Below, piece after piece: positions 1-9,975 of a DNA stretch of 64,000 nucleotides; position 1 is the stretch's first letter, and each line of letters starts with the position of its first letter. Origin of the DNA: Larsenimonas rhizosphaerae (lineage in GTDB: Bacteria; Pseudomonadota; Gammaproteobacteria; Pseudomonadales; Halomonadaceae); NCBI RefSeq assembly GCF_023700005.1, contig NZ_JAMLJK010000001.1, positions 769,366-833,365 of the forward strand, read 5' to 3'. Under the pieces are notes generated by a model. The model did no database searches. It saw only the letters and a program-made list of their open reading frames with translations, and was not told where the DNA came from. The translations under genes were made by a program, and so were the position numbers.

Positions 1-2046
1 CAGACCGCTACCGCGGGCAGCTACGGCAGCTTCGCCATCGACGCCTCTGGCAACTGGTCCTATCAGCTCGACAACACCAACGGCGACGTTCAGGCCCTGG
101 GCGAGAATGATCAGCTGACCGAGACCTTTACCGTCATCACCGCCGGCGGCGACAGCGAGACCGTCACCGTCACGATCGATGGCACCAATGACGCCGCCGA
201 GATTACCGGCGTGCAGACCGGCAGCGTGACGGAAGATACGGTGCTGACCACCTCCGGCACCCTGACCGCCACCGATACCGACAGTGGCCAGGCCGGCTTC
301 CAGCCGCAGACCGCTACCACCGGCAGCTACGGCAGCTTCGCCATCGACGAGGCCGGCAACTGGGCCTATCAGCTCGACAACACCAACGGTGATGTCCAGG
401 CCCTGGGCGAGAATGATCAGCTGACCGAGACCTTCACCGTCACCACCGTCGGCGGGGACAACGAGACCGTCACCGTCACGATCAACGGCACCAATGACGC
501 CGCCGAGATCACCGGCGTACAGACCGGCAGCGTGACCGAAGACACCGTGCTCACCACCTCCGGCACCCTGACCGCCACCGATACCGACAGTGGCCAGTCC
601 GGCTTCCAGCCGCAGACCGCTACTGCGGGCAGCTACGGCAGCTTCGCGCTCGACGAGGCCGGCAACTGGTCCTATCAGCTCGACAACGCCAACGGTGATG
701 TCCAGGCCCTGGGCGAGAATGATCAGCTGACCGAGACCTTCACCGTCACCACCGCGGGCGGGGATCGCGAGACCGTCACCGTCACGATCAACGGCACGGA
801 TGACGCCGCCGAGATTACCGGCGTGCAGACCGGCAGCGTGACGGAAGATACGGCGCTCACCACCTCCGGCACCCTGACCGCCACCGATACCGACAGTGGC
901 CAGGCCGGCTTCCAGCCGCAGACTGACACGGCCGGTAGTTATGGCACCTTCGGCATCGACGAGAGCGGCAACTGGTCCTATCAGCTCGACAACGCCAACG
1001 GTGATGTCCAGGCCCTGGGCGAGAATGATCAGCTGACCGAGACCTTTACCGTCATCACCGCCGGCGGGGATCGCGAGACGGTCACCGTCACGATCAATGG
1101 CACGGATGACGCCGCCGAGATTACCGGCGTGCAGACCGGCAGCGTGACGGAAGACACCGCGCTCACCACCTCCGGCACCCTGACCGCCACTGATACCGAC
1201 AGTGGCCAGGCCGGCTTCCAGCCGCAGACCGCTACTGCGGGCAGCTACGGCAGCTTCGGCATCGACGAGAGCGGCAACTGGTCCTACACGCTCGACAACG
1301 CCAACGGTGATGTCCAGGCCCTGGGCGAGAATGATCAGCTGACCGAGACCTTCACCGTCATCACCGCCGGTGGTGACCGCGAGACCGTTACCGTCACGAT
1401 CAACGGCACGGATGATGCCGCCGTCATTACCGGCGTACAGACCGGCAGCGTGACGGAAGACACCGCGCTCACCACCAGTGGTGTGCTGACCGCCACTGAT
1501 ACCGACAGTGGCCAGGCCGGCTTCCAGCCGCAGACTGACACGGCCGGTAGTTATGGCACCTTCGGCATCGACGAGAGCGGCAACTGGTCCTACACGCTCG
1601 ACAACACCAACGGTGACGTTCAGGCCCTGGGCGACGGCGACACACTGACCGAGACCTTCACCGTCATCACCGCCGGTGGTGACCGCGAGACCGTTACCGT
1701 CACGATCAACGGCACGGATGACGCCGCCGAGATTACCGGCGTGCAGACCGGCAGCGTGACGGAAGACACCGCGCTCACCACCTCCGGCACCCTGACCGCC
1801 ACTGATACCGACAGTGGCCAGGCCGGCTTCCAGCCGCAGACCGCTACTGCGGGCAGCTACGGCACCTTCGGCATCGACGAGAGCGGCAACTGGTCCTACA
1901 CGCTCGACAACACCAACGGTGACGTTCAGGCCCTGGGCGACGGCGACACACTGACCGAGACCTTCACCGTCATCACCGCCGGTGGTGACCGCGAGACCGT
2001 TACCGTCACGATCAACGGCACGGATGACGCCGCCGAGATTACCGGC
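1..2046 (+). repeat. 306-bp tandem repeat array (102-residue VCBS units)
   Basis: Unit boundaries, taken at the codons for VQTGSV, fall at 211, 517, 823, 1129, 1435 and 1741, exactly 306 bp apart, with a partial unit at 1-210. A diverged unit starts at 2047. Units are almost identical in DNA, including synonymous positions. Variant patches alternate: units at 823 and 1435 share the codons for QTDTAGSYGTF, whereas those at 517, 1129 and 1741 share QTATAGSYG. Units at 1435 and 1741 carry GDGDTLTETF instead of GENDQLTETF. This points to duplication of two-unit blocks and gene conversion. Such an array can change copy number and is prone to assembly collapse. Confidence 0.95.
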
Positions 2047-5004
2047 GTGCAGACCGGTACCGTTCAGGAAGACGCGATTTTCTCAACAAGCGGCATTCTC
2101 TCGGTAACCGATGCCGATCAAGGCGAGGCGTCGTTTGTTCCCCAGGGCAGCACGGTGGGGCAATACGGAACATTCACTCTTTTGAGTACCGGAATCTGGA
2201 CCTACGCGCTTGATAACGCGAATGCTGATGTGCAGGCCCTGAGCGCCGGCGAGAATAAGATCGAGAGCTTTACCGTCACCACCGCGGGTGGGGATACCGA
2301 AACGGTAACGATCACCATCAACGGTACCAACGATGCACCGATCGCGACGTCGGACACGTTCACGGTGGCCGAAGACACGACACTGACGCTGTTGCCCTCG
2401 ACGCTTCTGGCCAACGATACCGATATTGACGGTGATGCGTTGACGATTCTCGGGGTAGGCAGTGCCACCAACGGTGCTGTTCAGCTCAATGAGGATGGCA
2501 CGGTGACGTTTACACCCGATGGCAATTTTTCCGGGGTGGCCTCGTTCGATTATCTGGTCAGCGACGGAAAGGGAGGCACGTCGGTGGCAACGGCATCCAT
2601 TGGCGTGGTGTCAGTGGCCGATGCGCCAGTCGTTTCGGCAGTGCTGGGAGAGACTCTGGAATCGGTTCGTAACGAGAGTATCTCCATTGTCGATGGTGCG
2701 TCGGTGATCAATGTGGATAACGGGCTCATATCCGGCGCCAACGTGGTCAAGGGGCCGTTCAGTGTCTTTGAGCTTGAACCCGGCAGCGGAGGTAATACCC
2801 TCGACAGTGATGTGATCGTGCTTGAAGGCAATTTCAATAGTCTGGTGGAGGGTGGGTTGCCATTGTTGTCGATCGACGGCGGTGGCAAGGATTACCTCTA
2901 CCTGGCTGGTGATTACTCACTGTATGACGTGTTGCTGGGCGAATACCTCACAGGCTCGGGTTACGAGGGAACGCTGGTTGAGTTGTCGACCGGTAGCATC
3001 ATCAGTCTCAGCAATATTCGCGGTCTGATTTTCGAGGATGGTACGACGGTGCTGCCTGAGGGGGCTTCCTCAACCGTCTCCGAGGGCGGGTATGACGTCA
3101 TCGAACTGACGGTATCTGCGTTGCTGAGTGATACCGATGGCAGCGAAGCCCTGAGTGGCATCACCCTGTCCGGGATCCCCGATGGGGTGACGGTCGAAGG
3201 CGGCGGGGCGCAGTTGCTTGAAGGTGGTAACTGGTATCTTCCCAATCCGGATGGATCCGACATGTCGGGCCTGGTGCTGACGCTGAATGTGCCACTGTCC
3301 GGCGATACCTTCAGCGTGCAGGCACGAGCTGTTGTGACGGAAGCTGCCAATGGCGCGACGGCAGAGGGTGCAGCCGTCAGCGCAAGCATTGAGCGCTACA
3401 GTGAGCTGGCCGGCTCACCAGGCGAGGATACGCTGATCGGGACCGGCGGCAACGACATCATGATCGGTGATGCGGCCGGCATGAAGCTCGTGGCGGGGCA
3501 AAACTACAATATTGCCATCCTGATGGATACCTCGAGCAGTCTGTCCGCGGAATCGGTCGATCAGGCGCGTGCAGCACTCAAGAGTGCCTTTTCCACGCTC
3601 AAGCAAAGTGCCGATGCGCCGGCCGCCGGTACGGTCAATCTCTTTCTTGCGGACTTTGATCACAGGGTCGAGCGTTCGATCAGCCTTGATCTTGCCGACC
3701 CGGATGCGCTGTCACGGCTCGATACCGTACTGGATGCCATGTCGAACGATGGCGGTACCAACTATGAGGATGCCTTCAAGACAGCCGCCAACTGGTTCCA
3801 GAGTGACGTGGTGCTTGCCAATAGTGGTCAGAATCTGACGTATTTCATCACGGATGGTGAACCGACCTATTACAACCAGGAATTCAATACGTTCAGGGCC
3901 GTAGATAGAGCGCTCTCTTCCGATGTGAATTATACCTTTGACGCGTCAGGCTATGTCCCCGGGCAGCCGGTGTACCTGTCGACATCCTTTGGCACGTTCG
4001 AGGTGATTGATGCCAATGGCACTGTTTACGCCTATAGCGAGGTTCTACTCGTTGGATGGACAAGGACAGCCATTGGTACTGTAGAGCCCAATGGTGCCGG
4101 CAGTCATGAGCTGGCATATCTGGCTGGCGATGGGTACGTCACTGATACAACCATTGCCAATGCCGACAGCAGCTTTGCGCTGCTTGGCAGTGTCAGTACG
4201 GTCGAAACCATCGGGATGGGGACCTACCTGAATGAAGACCAGCTCAGTGGTTACGACTCCGATGGGGTTGTTCAGGCCAATGTAGACCCGTCCGAGCTGG
4301 GCAATGCCATTCTTGCCGGCAATGTGGAAGCAGCCCCTTCCGGCGATTCACTGCTGGGAGCTGCGGGTGATGACATCCTGTTCGGTGATCGCTTCCATGT
4401 TCCGGGCAGTGAGTCGGATGGTCTTGAGGGCCTCAGGCAGTACGTGGCGCAGCAGACAGGGGTCAGTGATCCGGACAGTCTCGATACGAGCGCGCTGCAT
4501 GAGTACATTCAGTCGAACCCTGACACCGTCGATTTTCGTGAAACCAGCGGTGGCAATGATGTTCTGAATGGCGGTGCCGGTGACGATCTACTGTTTGGCC
4601 AGGGCGGGGATGACCTTCTGATCGGGGGCAGCGGCAACGATATTCTTACCGGTGGCACCGGGGCTGACATTTTCGCCTGGATGCAGGGCGATGACGGTAC
4701 CAGCGACGCCCCGGCGGAAGATCATATTACCGACTTCAGCCTGACCGAAGGGGACGTCATAGACCTCTCCGACATGCTGGATATCGATAGCGCGGATGCT
4801 GACCTGCTGGCGCAATACCTTCATGTGACGTCCGGCGATGATGGCAGCAGTACGATCGAAGTCAGTCCGCAGGGGGCCTCCGGCGGCGCAACGCAAAAAA
4901 TCGTTGTAGACAACACGGACCTGACCAGCCTGGGCGGTTCCGATGCCGAAATCCTTCGGCAGATGGTAGATGGCGGAAATCTTAAAACACAGATGGATGG
5001 GTAG
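1..5004 (+). CDS. Giant VCBS-repeat / vWA / RTX type I secreted adhesin (3' part)
   Basis: The frame is open from base 1, so the gene begins left of the window; 1667 residues are visible. In order: about 6.7 near-identical 102-residue VCBS-type repeats (1-2046), one diverged repeat (2047 to about 2340), a cadherin/tandem-95-like Ig domain (about 2341-2625), a unique stretch, a first RTX motif (about 3406-3480), a von Willebrand A domain (about 3500-4320) with a MIDAS-like DTSSS, further RTX repeats (GGAGDDLLFG style, about 4342-4665) and a C-terminal secretion-target region. This is the plan of LapA/BapA-like biofilm adhesins exported N-terminus last by LapBCE. The transporter gene starts 34 nt downstream, and LapD and LapG follow. 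The N-terminal retention module and the LapG cleavage site lie outside the window. Function is inferred from architecture and neighbours. Confidence 0.93.
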   Translation, partial: QTATAGSYGSFAIDASGNWSYQLDNTNGDVQALGENDQLTETFTVITAGGDSETVTVTIDGTNDAAEITGVQTGSVTEDTVLTTSGTLTATDTDSGQAGFQPQTATTGSYGSFAIDEAGNWAYQLDNTNGDVQALGENDQLTETFTVTTVGGDNETVTVTINGTNDAAEITGVQTGSVTEDTVLTTSGTLTATDTDSGQSGFQPQTATAGSYGSFALDEAGNWSYQLDNANGDVQALGENDQLTETFTVTTAGGDRETVTVTINGTDDAAEITGVQTGSVTEDTALTTSGTLTATDTDSGQAGFQPQTDTAGSYGTFGIDESGNWSYQLDNANGDVQALGENDQLTETFTVITAGGDRETVTVTINGTDDAAEITGVQTGSVTEDTALTTSGTLTATDTDSGQAGFQPQTATAGSYGSFGIDESGNWSYTLDNANGDVQALGENDQLTETFTVITAGGDRETVTVTINGTDDAAVITGVQTGSVTEDTALTTSGVLTATDTDSGQAGFQPQTDTAGSYGTFGIDESGNWSYTLDNTNGDVQALGDGDTLTETFTVITAGGDRETVTVTINGTDDAAEITGVQTGSVTEDTALTTSGTLTATDTDSGQAGFQPQTATAGSYGTFGIDESGNWSYTLDNTNGDVQALGDGDTLTETFTVITAGGDRETVTVTINGTDDAAEITGVQTGTVQEDAIFSTSGILSVTDADQGEASFVPQGSTVGQYGTFTLLSTGIWTYALDNANADVQALSAGENKIESFTVTTAGGDTETVTITINGTNDAPIATSDTFTVAEDTTLTLLPSTLLANDTDIDGDALTILGVGSATNGAVQLNEDGTVTFTPDGNFSGVASFDYLVSDGKGGTSVATASIGVVSVADAPVVSAVLGETLESVRNESISIVDGASVINVDNGLISGANVVKGPFSVFELEPGSGGNTLDSDVIVLEGNFNSLVEGGLPLLSIDGGGKDYLYLAGDYSLYDVLLGEYLTGSGYEGTLVELSTGSIISLSNIRGLIFEDGTTVLPEGASSTVSEGGYDVIELTVSALLSDTDGSEALSGITLSGIPDGVTVEGGGAQLLEGGNWYLPNPDGSDMSGLVLTLNVPLSGDTFSVQARAVVTEAANGATAEGAAVSASIERYSELAGSPGEDTLIGTGGNDIMIGDAAGMKLVAGQNYNIAILMDTSSSLSAESVDQARAALKSAFSTLKQSADAPAAGTVNLFLADFDHRVERSISLDLADPDALSRLDTVLDAMSNDGGTNYEDAFKTAANWFQSDVVLANSGQNLTYFITDGEPTYYNQEFNTFRAVDRALSSDVNYTFDASGYVPGQPVYLSTSFGTFEVIDANGTVYAYSEVLLVGWTRTAIGTVEPNGAGSHELAYLAGDGYVTDTTIANADSSFALLGSVSTVETIGMGTYLNEDQLSGYDSDGVVQANVDPSELGNAILAGNVEAAPSGDSLLGAAGDDILFGDRFHVPGSESDGLEGLRQYVAQQTGVSDPDSLDTSALHEYIQSNPDTVDFRETSGGNDVLNGGAGDDLLFGQGGDDLLIGGSGNDILTGGTGADIFAWMQGDDGTSDAPAEDHITDFSLTEGDVIDLSDMLDIDSADADLLAQYLHVTSGDDGSSTIEVSPQGASGGATQKIVVDNTDLTSLGGSDAEILRQMVDGGNLKTQMDG

Positions 5005-5038
5005 GGCAGGGACCCTGCGCCATTCCTGAGGGGGAGCA

Positions 5039-7228
5039 TTGGCAGACGAAGCGACGCCGTTACGGCCTGAGCCAACCGGGGAGCGTGAGCGTGATCCCCT
5101 GCTCCATGCCCTGGCCTTTTTATCGCGATATTACGGGGTGCCCCGCTCGGTGGCGGTGCTCAGCGATGGGTTGCCACTGAGCGATGGGCGGCTGGCACTG
5201 GCGCTGTTACCTCGAGCGGCACAGCGGGCCGGGTTATCGGCCCGTCTGGTCAATCAGCAGGTAACGCGCATTTCTTCCCTGTTGATGCCATGTATCGTGC
5301 TGCTCAAGCATCAGAGGGCGGTGGTGCTTTTGTCGGTGGATTCAGCCAGTGACAAGGCCGAAGTCTATCTGCCGGAAGCCGATGGCACCGAGATGCTGTC
5401 ACTGGAGGCGCTTCAGGAGGAAGCATCCGGGCGGGTTGTCTACCTGAAGCGTGAGCATCGCTTTGATGAGCGTACTCGCGAAACGGCCAGATTGCCGGAA
5501 GGGCACTGGTTCTGGTCCACCCTTCGTCTGTCGGCACCCATCTATCGCGATGTGTTCATCGCTTCCATTCTGGTCAACCTGTTTGCACTGGCTTCTCCGC
5601 TGTTTGTCATGAATGTCTATGACAAGGTCGTGCCGAACCTGGCGTTCAATACCCTGTGGGTGCTGGCCAGCGGCATGGCCATCATCGTGGTGTTCGATCT
5701 GATCGTTCGACAGGTGAGGGCGTGGTTTCTGGATGTGGCCGGCAAGAAGTCCGAAATTCTGGTGTCCTCGAAAATCTTTGCCAAGACCATGAACCTGAGG
5801 ATGGAGTCGCGGCCGGCGTCAGTGGGTGGCTACGTCAAGCATGTGCAGGAATTCGAATCGATTCGCGAGTTTTTCACATCATTGACCATGACAACGCTCA
5901 TTGATCTGCCGTTTGCCATTTTCTTTCTGGTCATCGTGTGGATTGTGGCGGGCCCACTGGTGCTGGTGCCGATCATTGCCCTGATCATTCTCCTGGGTTA
6001 CAGCATTGCCATTCAATGGCCGCTCAAGCGCAGCATCGAGCTGGGGTCGCGGCTGTCTACCGAGCGCCACGCTCGTCTGGTGGAAAGCGTGGCCGGCATG
6101 GAAAGCCTGAAACTTGCCAATGCCCAGGGTGAAACACAGCGTGCCTATGAACGAGCAGTGGGTGAAATTGCCCGCTGGGGTGTCAGAAGCCGCAACCTGA
6201 CGACATCGGTCAATTCGCTCACCATGAGCATCAGCCAGCTGGCCACCGTGGCCCTGATTCTGTTCGGGGTATATCAGATCAGTGATGCCTCGCTCAGCAT
6301 GGGCGGACTGATAGCTGCTGTCATGCTGACCGGCCGCGCCCTGCAGCCGCTGTCGCAGACCGCCATGCTGATTACCCGACTGGGACAGACACGCAGTGCC
6401 ATGGCTTCCCTGAGTCAGATCATGGCCCTGCCGGAAGAAGTCGATGAACAAAAAAACTATGTGCACCGCGAACGGCTGAACATGCGCATCGAGTTCGACC
6501 ATGTTGGGTTTCGTTATGGTCCTGATGCACCTGAGGTGCTGAGTGATCTGAGTTTCAGCATCAATCCCGGTGAGCGCGTGGCCATCATCGGCCGAATCGG
6601 TGCAGGCAAAAGTACGCTGCATCGCCTGATGTCCGGGCTCTATCAGGCGACCAGCGGCAGCCTTCGAATAGATGGTCTGGATATCAATCAGCTTCATCCC
6701 GCCGATGTGCGTCGGCATATCGGCCATGCCGGTCAGGATGGCTCACTGTTTTTCGGCTCCATTCGCGACAACATCATGCTGGGCCAGCGTTACGCCAGTG
6801 ATGAAGCCGTGCAGCGTGCTGCCACCCTGTCGGGTGTAGTGGAATTTACTCGTCTTGATCCTGACGGGATGGATCGACAGGTAGGCGAAGGCGGGCGACT
6901 GCTTTCGAGTGGTCAGCGGCAGGCAGTGTTGCTGGCGCGGGCCCTGCTCACTCAGCCACCGCTACTGCTGCTGGATGAACCAACCGCTCATATGGATAAC
7001 CGCTCCGAGTTCCGTCTCAAGCAGATGCTGGCCACGTTGCCACGTAGCCAGACGCTGATACTGATTACCCATAAAAGCGCCATGCTCGATCTTGCCGAGC
7101 GCGTCATCGTGCTGGAAGGCGGACGTATCATGGCAGATGGCCCGAAGGATGAGGTTCTGAATCGCCTGAATGCCCGAACAGCGGCACGTCCGGACGCGAG
7201 TGCGCCGGGGAGGCAACATGGCGCGTAA
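5039..7228 (+). CDS. lapB: Type I secretion ABC transporter, LapB family
   Basis: Inner-membrane ATPase/permease of 729 residues that would power adhesin export. An N-terminal C39-peptidase-like domain (about residues 15-140) lacks the usual early catalytic cysteine, as in transporters that bind but do not cleave the substrate. Then come an exporter membrane domain (about 160-440) and a nucleotide-binding domain with Walker A GRIGAGKS (518-525), Walker B LLLLDEP and H-loop LITHK. The ABC signature reads LSSGQ instead of the usual LSGGQ. The start is TTG at 5039, chosen for the GAGGGGG ribosome site 5 nt upstream; no ATG fits. The gene lies 34 nt after the adhesin and overlaps lapC by 11 nt. 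Confidence 0.93.
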   Translation: MADEATPLRPEPTGERERDPLLHALAFLSRYYGVPRSVAVLSDGLPLSDGRLALALLPRAAQRAGLSARLVNQQVTRISSLLMPCIVLLKHQRAVVLLSVDSASDKAEVYLPEADGTEMLSLEALQEEASGRVVYLKREHRFDERTRETARLPEGHWFWSTLRLSAPIYRDVFIASILVNLFALASPLFVMNVYDKVVPNLAFNTLWVLASGMAIIVVFDLIVRQVRAWFLDVAGKKSEILVSSKIFAKTMNLRMESRPASVGGYVKHVQEFESIREFFTSLTMTTLIDLPFAIFFLVIVWIVAGPLVLVPIIALIILLGYSIAIQWPLKRSIELGSRLSTERHARLVESVAGMESLKLANAQGETQRAYERAVGEIARWGVRSRNLTTSVNSLTMSISQLATVALILFGVYQISDASLSMGGLIAAVMLTGRALQPLSQTAMLITRLGQTRSAMASLSQIMALPEEVDEQKNYVHRERLNMRIEFDHVGFRYGPDAPEVLSDLSFSINPGERVAIIGRIGAGKSTLHRLMSGLYQATSGSLRIDGLDINQLHPADVRRHIGHAGQDGSLFFGSIRDNIMLGQRYASDEAVQRAATLSGVVEFTRLDPDGMDRQVGEGGRLLSSGQRQAVLLARALLTQPPLLLLDEPTAHMDNRSEFRLKQMLATLPRSQTLILITHKSAMLDLAERVIVLEGGRIMADGPKDEVLNRLNARTAARPDASAPGRQHGA

Positions 7229-8609
7229 CACGGAATCAGTAATAGAGCGTGAGGATATTCACTATCTGGACGATGCCAGCGCTGCCGTGCTGCTGGCAAC
7301 GCCCTGGAAGTCCCGGTTTCTGATCTGGCTTTTGCTGGCTTTCATGGGCGTGGCGCTGGGGTGGGCTGCGCTGGCTCAGGTCGAGGTCGTGACGCGCGGC
7401 ACCGGTGAAATCGTACCTTCCACGCGACTCCAAACCATACAGAACCTGGAAGGGGGCATCATTCGTGACCTGCTGGTCAGCGAAGGCGATGTGGTTGACG
7501 CGGGCCAGCCGTTGGCACGCATTGATGATACCCGTGCCGGGGCGGATCTGGCGGAGCGGGAGTCCACCCTCTCAGGGCTGCATGCGCGCATTGCGCAGCT
7601 GGAAGCCGAACTGGCCTCGGTGGTGATCACCCCGGATGCCGCTGACTGGCAGGGTCAGGTCAGCCTAGAGCTTCATCCCCTGGCGCTGGATGATGCATTC
7701 AGGGCTGCCAATCCATCACTCAGTCAGAGTGCTTCTGCAGCTTATCGTGAGCGTATCGGTGGGCTGCGTTCCCAGTTGTCCCAGAGTCGCGAGCAGATTA
7801 CCCAGCGTCAGCAGGAACTGCGTGAACTTGATGCGCGTGTGGCAAGCCTGAACCGTAGTTACCAGCTGGCTCGTCAGGAACTTTCCATTACCGCGCCGCT
7901 GGTCAGGGAAGGCGTCGTGTCACGGGTCGATCTTTTACAGATTCAGCGTAACGTCAATGACCTGCGCGGCGACCTTGAGTCAGCCCGGCTGGCCATTCCT
8001 GCCAAACAGTCGGAATTCGAAGAAGCCATCAGCCGCCGGCTGGATGTGGCACGGCAGTTTCGTGTGAAAAGCGCTGATGCACTCAGTGAGGCGCGAGGCA
8101 CCCTGGACAGTCAGCGCCAGGGACGCTCTTCCCTGCGGGATCGGGTAGACCGCACCCTGGTGACCTCACCGGTACATGGCACGGTGCGTTCGATCAACAT
8201 TACTACCATTGGTGGAGTGATCGAGCCGGGCCAAAGCCTGATGGAAATCGTCCCGATCGAAGACAAGCTGCTGGTTAACGCTCGCGTCCTGCCGCGGGAT
8301 ATCGGTTTTCTACAGCCAGGCCAACCCGCCACGATCAAGTTAAGCGCCTACGATTTCACCATCTACGGCGGGCTGAACGGCACGGTCGAGCGCATCAGCC
8401 CTGACACGGTACAGGACGAGGAAGGCAACAGTTTTTATCAGGTACGCATTCGTACCAACGGCAATCATCTCGGCAGTGACGCTGACCCATTGCCCATCAT
8501 TCCTGGCATGCAGGTGACTGCGGACATCATTACCGGAGAACAGACCATTTTGCAGTACCTGTTAAAACCGATTTTGCGCGCGCGTCAGGGCGCGCTTCGA
8601 GAACGATAA
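7218..8609 (+). CDS. lapC: Type I secretion membrane fusion protein (HlyD/LapC family)
   Basis: Periplasmic adaptor linking the ABC transporter to the outer-membrane channel. The 463-residue protein has a short cytoplasmic N-terminus, one membrane segment (about 33-53), a biotinyl-lipoyl-like half-motif (NLEGGIIRDLLVSEGDVV), long helical-hairpin sections rich in Q, E and R, and the second lipoyl half with the HlyD-type beta-barrel (about 330-440). I chose the ATG at 7218 because GGGGAGG lies just upstream and the protein begins MARNTES; the frame is open further upstream inside lapB. It is coupled to lapB by an 11-nt overlap. Confidence 0.93.
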   Translation: MARNTESVIEREDIHYLDDASAAVLLATPWKSRFLIWLLLAFMGVALGWAALAQVEVVTRGTGEIVPSTRLQTIQNLEGGIIRDLLVSEGDVVDAGQPLARIDDTRAGADLAERESTLSGLHARIAQLEAELASVVITPDAADWQGQVSLELHPLALDDAFRAANPSLSQSASAAYRERIGGLRSQLSQSREQITQRQQELRELDARVASLNRSYQLARQELSITAPLVREGVVSRVDLLQIQRNVNDLRGDLESARLAIPAKQSEFEEAISRRLDVARQFRVKSADALSEARGTLDSQRQGRSSLRDRVDRTLVTSPVHGTVRSINITTIGGVIEPGQSLMEIVPIEDKLLVNARVLPRDIGFLQPGQPATIKLSAYDFTIYGGLNGTVERISPDTVQDEEGNSFYQVRIRTNGNHLGSDADPLPIIPGMQVTADIITGEQTILQYLLKPILRARQGALRER

Positions 8610-8633
8610 ACAAGGTATCAGGGGACAGTACCA

Positions 8634-9935
8634 ATGAAAAAACAATGGTGGTGGCTGGCAGCGCTCTGCATGGCACCGGCAGCTCAGGCACAGACGCTGG
8701 CAGAGGCTGTATCTCAGGCGGTACATGAAAACCCGATCACCCGTACGGAAATTGCCCGGTATGAAGCCCGGCAGGCCGACGCCCGCGCCGCGAAGGGGGG
8801 CTATCTGCCGACCGTGGATGTGACGGCACGCACTGGCCGTGGGCGGTTTGAAAGCGAAACCAACGGCATCAGCGCCAATTCAAAGCCACATGACTATCAG
8901 CGCGCGTCCATCACGCTGACCCAGCTGATCTGGGATGGCAATACCACCATCGAGCGCATTCGTCAGGCCAGGACCGAAGCCGACTATCAGAAGCTTCAGG
9001 CGGCTGCAGCAGCCAACAGCGTGGCGCTTTCAAGTGTCGAGGCTTACCTGAACGTGCTGTTGAATCAGCAGCTGGTTGAACTGGCCGAACGTAATGTCGA
9101 AATTCATCAGGATACCGCCTCCGATATCCGGCGCCGTGCTGAAAGTGGTGCCGGTACCACGGCGGATGCCACTCAGGTGGAGGGGCGGTTGGCTCAGGCT
9201 GAATCCACCCTGATTGCGGCACGGAATAATCTGGCCGATGCCGCGTCGGCCTATCAACGCTACGTAGGGGCGGCGCCCACCCGGCTTGTCGAGCCCGATG
9301 AGCCGGACATGACGGCACTGCCGGACAGCCTGAAGGGCATTCAGGCGCTGGCACGCAAGTATAATCCGCTGCTGTTATCGGCTGAAGCATCAATACGCTC
9401 CCAGCAGCATCAGCGCAACGCCGAGCGGGGGGACTTCTGGCCAACGTTCAGCCTGGAAGGCAGTCGCTCATGGGCCGAGGATTATGACTACGAGGGTGTC
9501 AGCGATGATGACTGGAGTGCGGAGCTTGTCATGCGCTATAGCCTGTACCGTGGTGGCATCGATGCGGCCGAGCTTCGTTCGCAGAGCCATGCACTTGAAG
9601 CAGTGAAATACGATAGCGATCGCGCCCGCCGTGAGGTCAGTGATGAACTGAGGCTGGCCTGGAATGCGCGTGACTACCTTCGTAGTCAGATGCCTTATCT
9701 GGATCGTCATGTCGAATCCAGCAAGCAGTCGCGGGTCAACTACCGCAAGCAGTTTGATATCGGTCGCCGCTCACTGCTGGATCTTCTGGATAGTGAAACC
9801 GAGTTTTATCAGTCGCGCCAGGCAAGGTTGCGCGCTGAATCCGACCTGATGCGCGCGCGTTATCGCCTGCTGTCAGCCACGGGCCAACTGCTGGACACCC
9901 TCAAGGTGGACGTCAGCTGGCCGAAACAAGGGTAA
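8634..9935 (+). CDS. lapE: TolC-family outer membrane channel of the adhesin secretion system
   Basis: The 433-residue protein has a clear Sec signal peptide (MKKQWWWLAALCMAPAAQA) and two copies of the outer-membrane efflux protein repeat (about 25-215 and 235-425). Alpha-helical segments such as VELAERNVEIHQDTASDIRRR and the C-terminal SLLDLLDSETEFYQSRQARL motif are typical of TolC/LapE/AggA proteins. It should form the trimeric exit duct for the adhesin. The gene starts 24 nt after lapC behind an AGGGGAC ribosome site. Its dedicated position suggests it serves this exporter rather than general efflux, but that is inferred. Confidence 0.92.
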   Translation: MKKQWWWLAALCMAPAAQAQTLAEAVSQAVHENPITRTEIARYEARQADARAAKGGYLPTVDVTARTGRGRFESETNGISANSKPHDYQRASITLTQLIWDGNTTIERIRQARTEADYQKLQAAAAANSVALSSVEAYLNVLLNQQLVELAERNVEIHQDTASDIRRRAESGAGTTADATQVEGRLAQAESTLIAARNNLADAASAYQRYVGAAPTRLVEPDEPDMTALPDSLKGIQALARKYNPLLLSAEASIRSQQHQRNAERGDFWPTFSLEGSRSWAEDYDYEGVSDDDWSAELVMRYSLYRGGIDAAELRSQSHALEAVKYDSDRARREVSDELRLAWNARDYLRSQMPYLDRHVESSKQSRVNYRKQFDIGRRSLLDLLDSETEFYQSRQARLRAESDLMRARYRLLSATGQLLDTLKVDVSWPKQG

Positions 9936-9975
9936 TACCCCCCGTGTCGTATTCGACAAGGTCAAGGAGTGTGGC

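Noticed and set aside
111-1802. Minus-strand frames of about 60-70 residues repeated in the adhesin array
   Set aside because: They recur every 306 bp simply because the sense repeat does.
1-2046. Regularly spaced repeats considered as a CRISPR array
   Set aside because: The 306-bp period is a multiple of three, lies in one open frame and encodes VCBS domains; there are no short repeats with unique spacers.
5879-6727. 282-residue minus-strand open frame inside lapB
   Set aside because: It is antisense to the conserved ABC transporter and histidine/glutamine-rich, as expected from a shadow frame.
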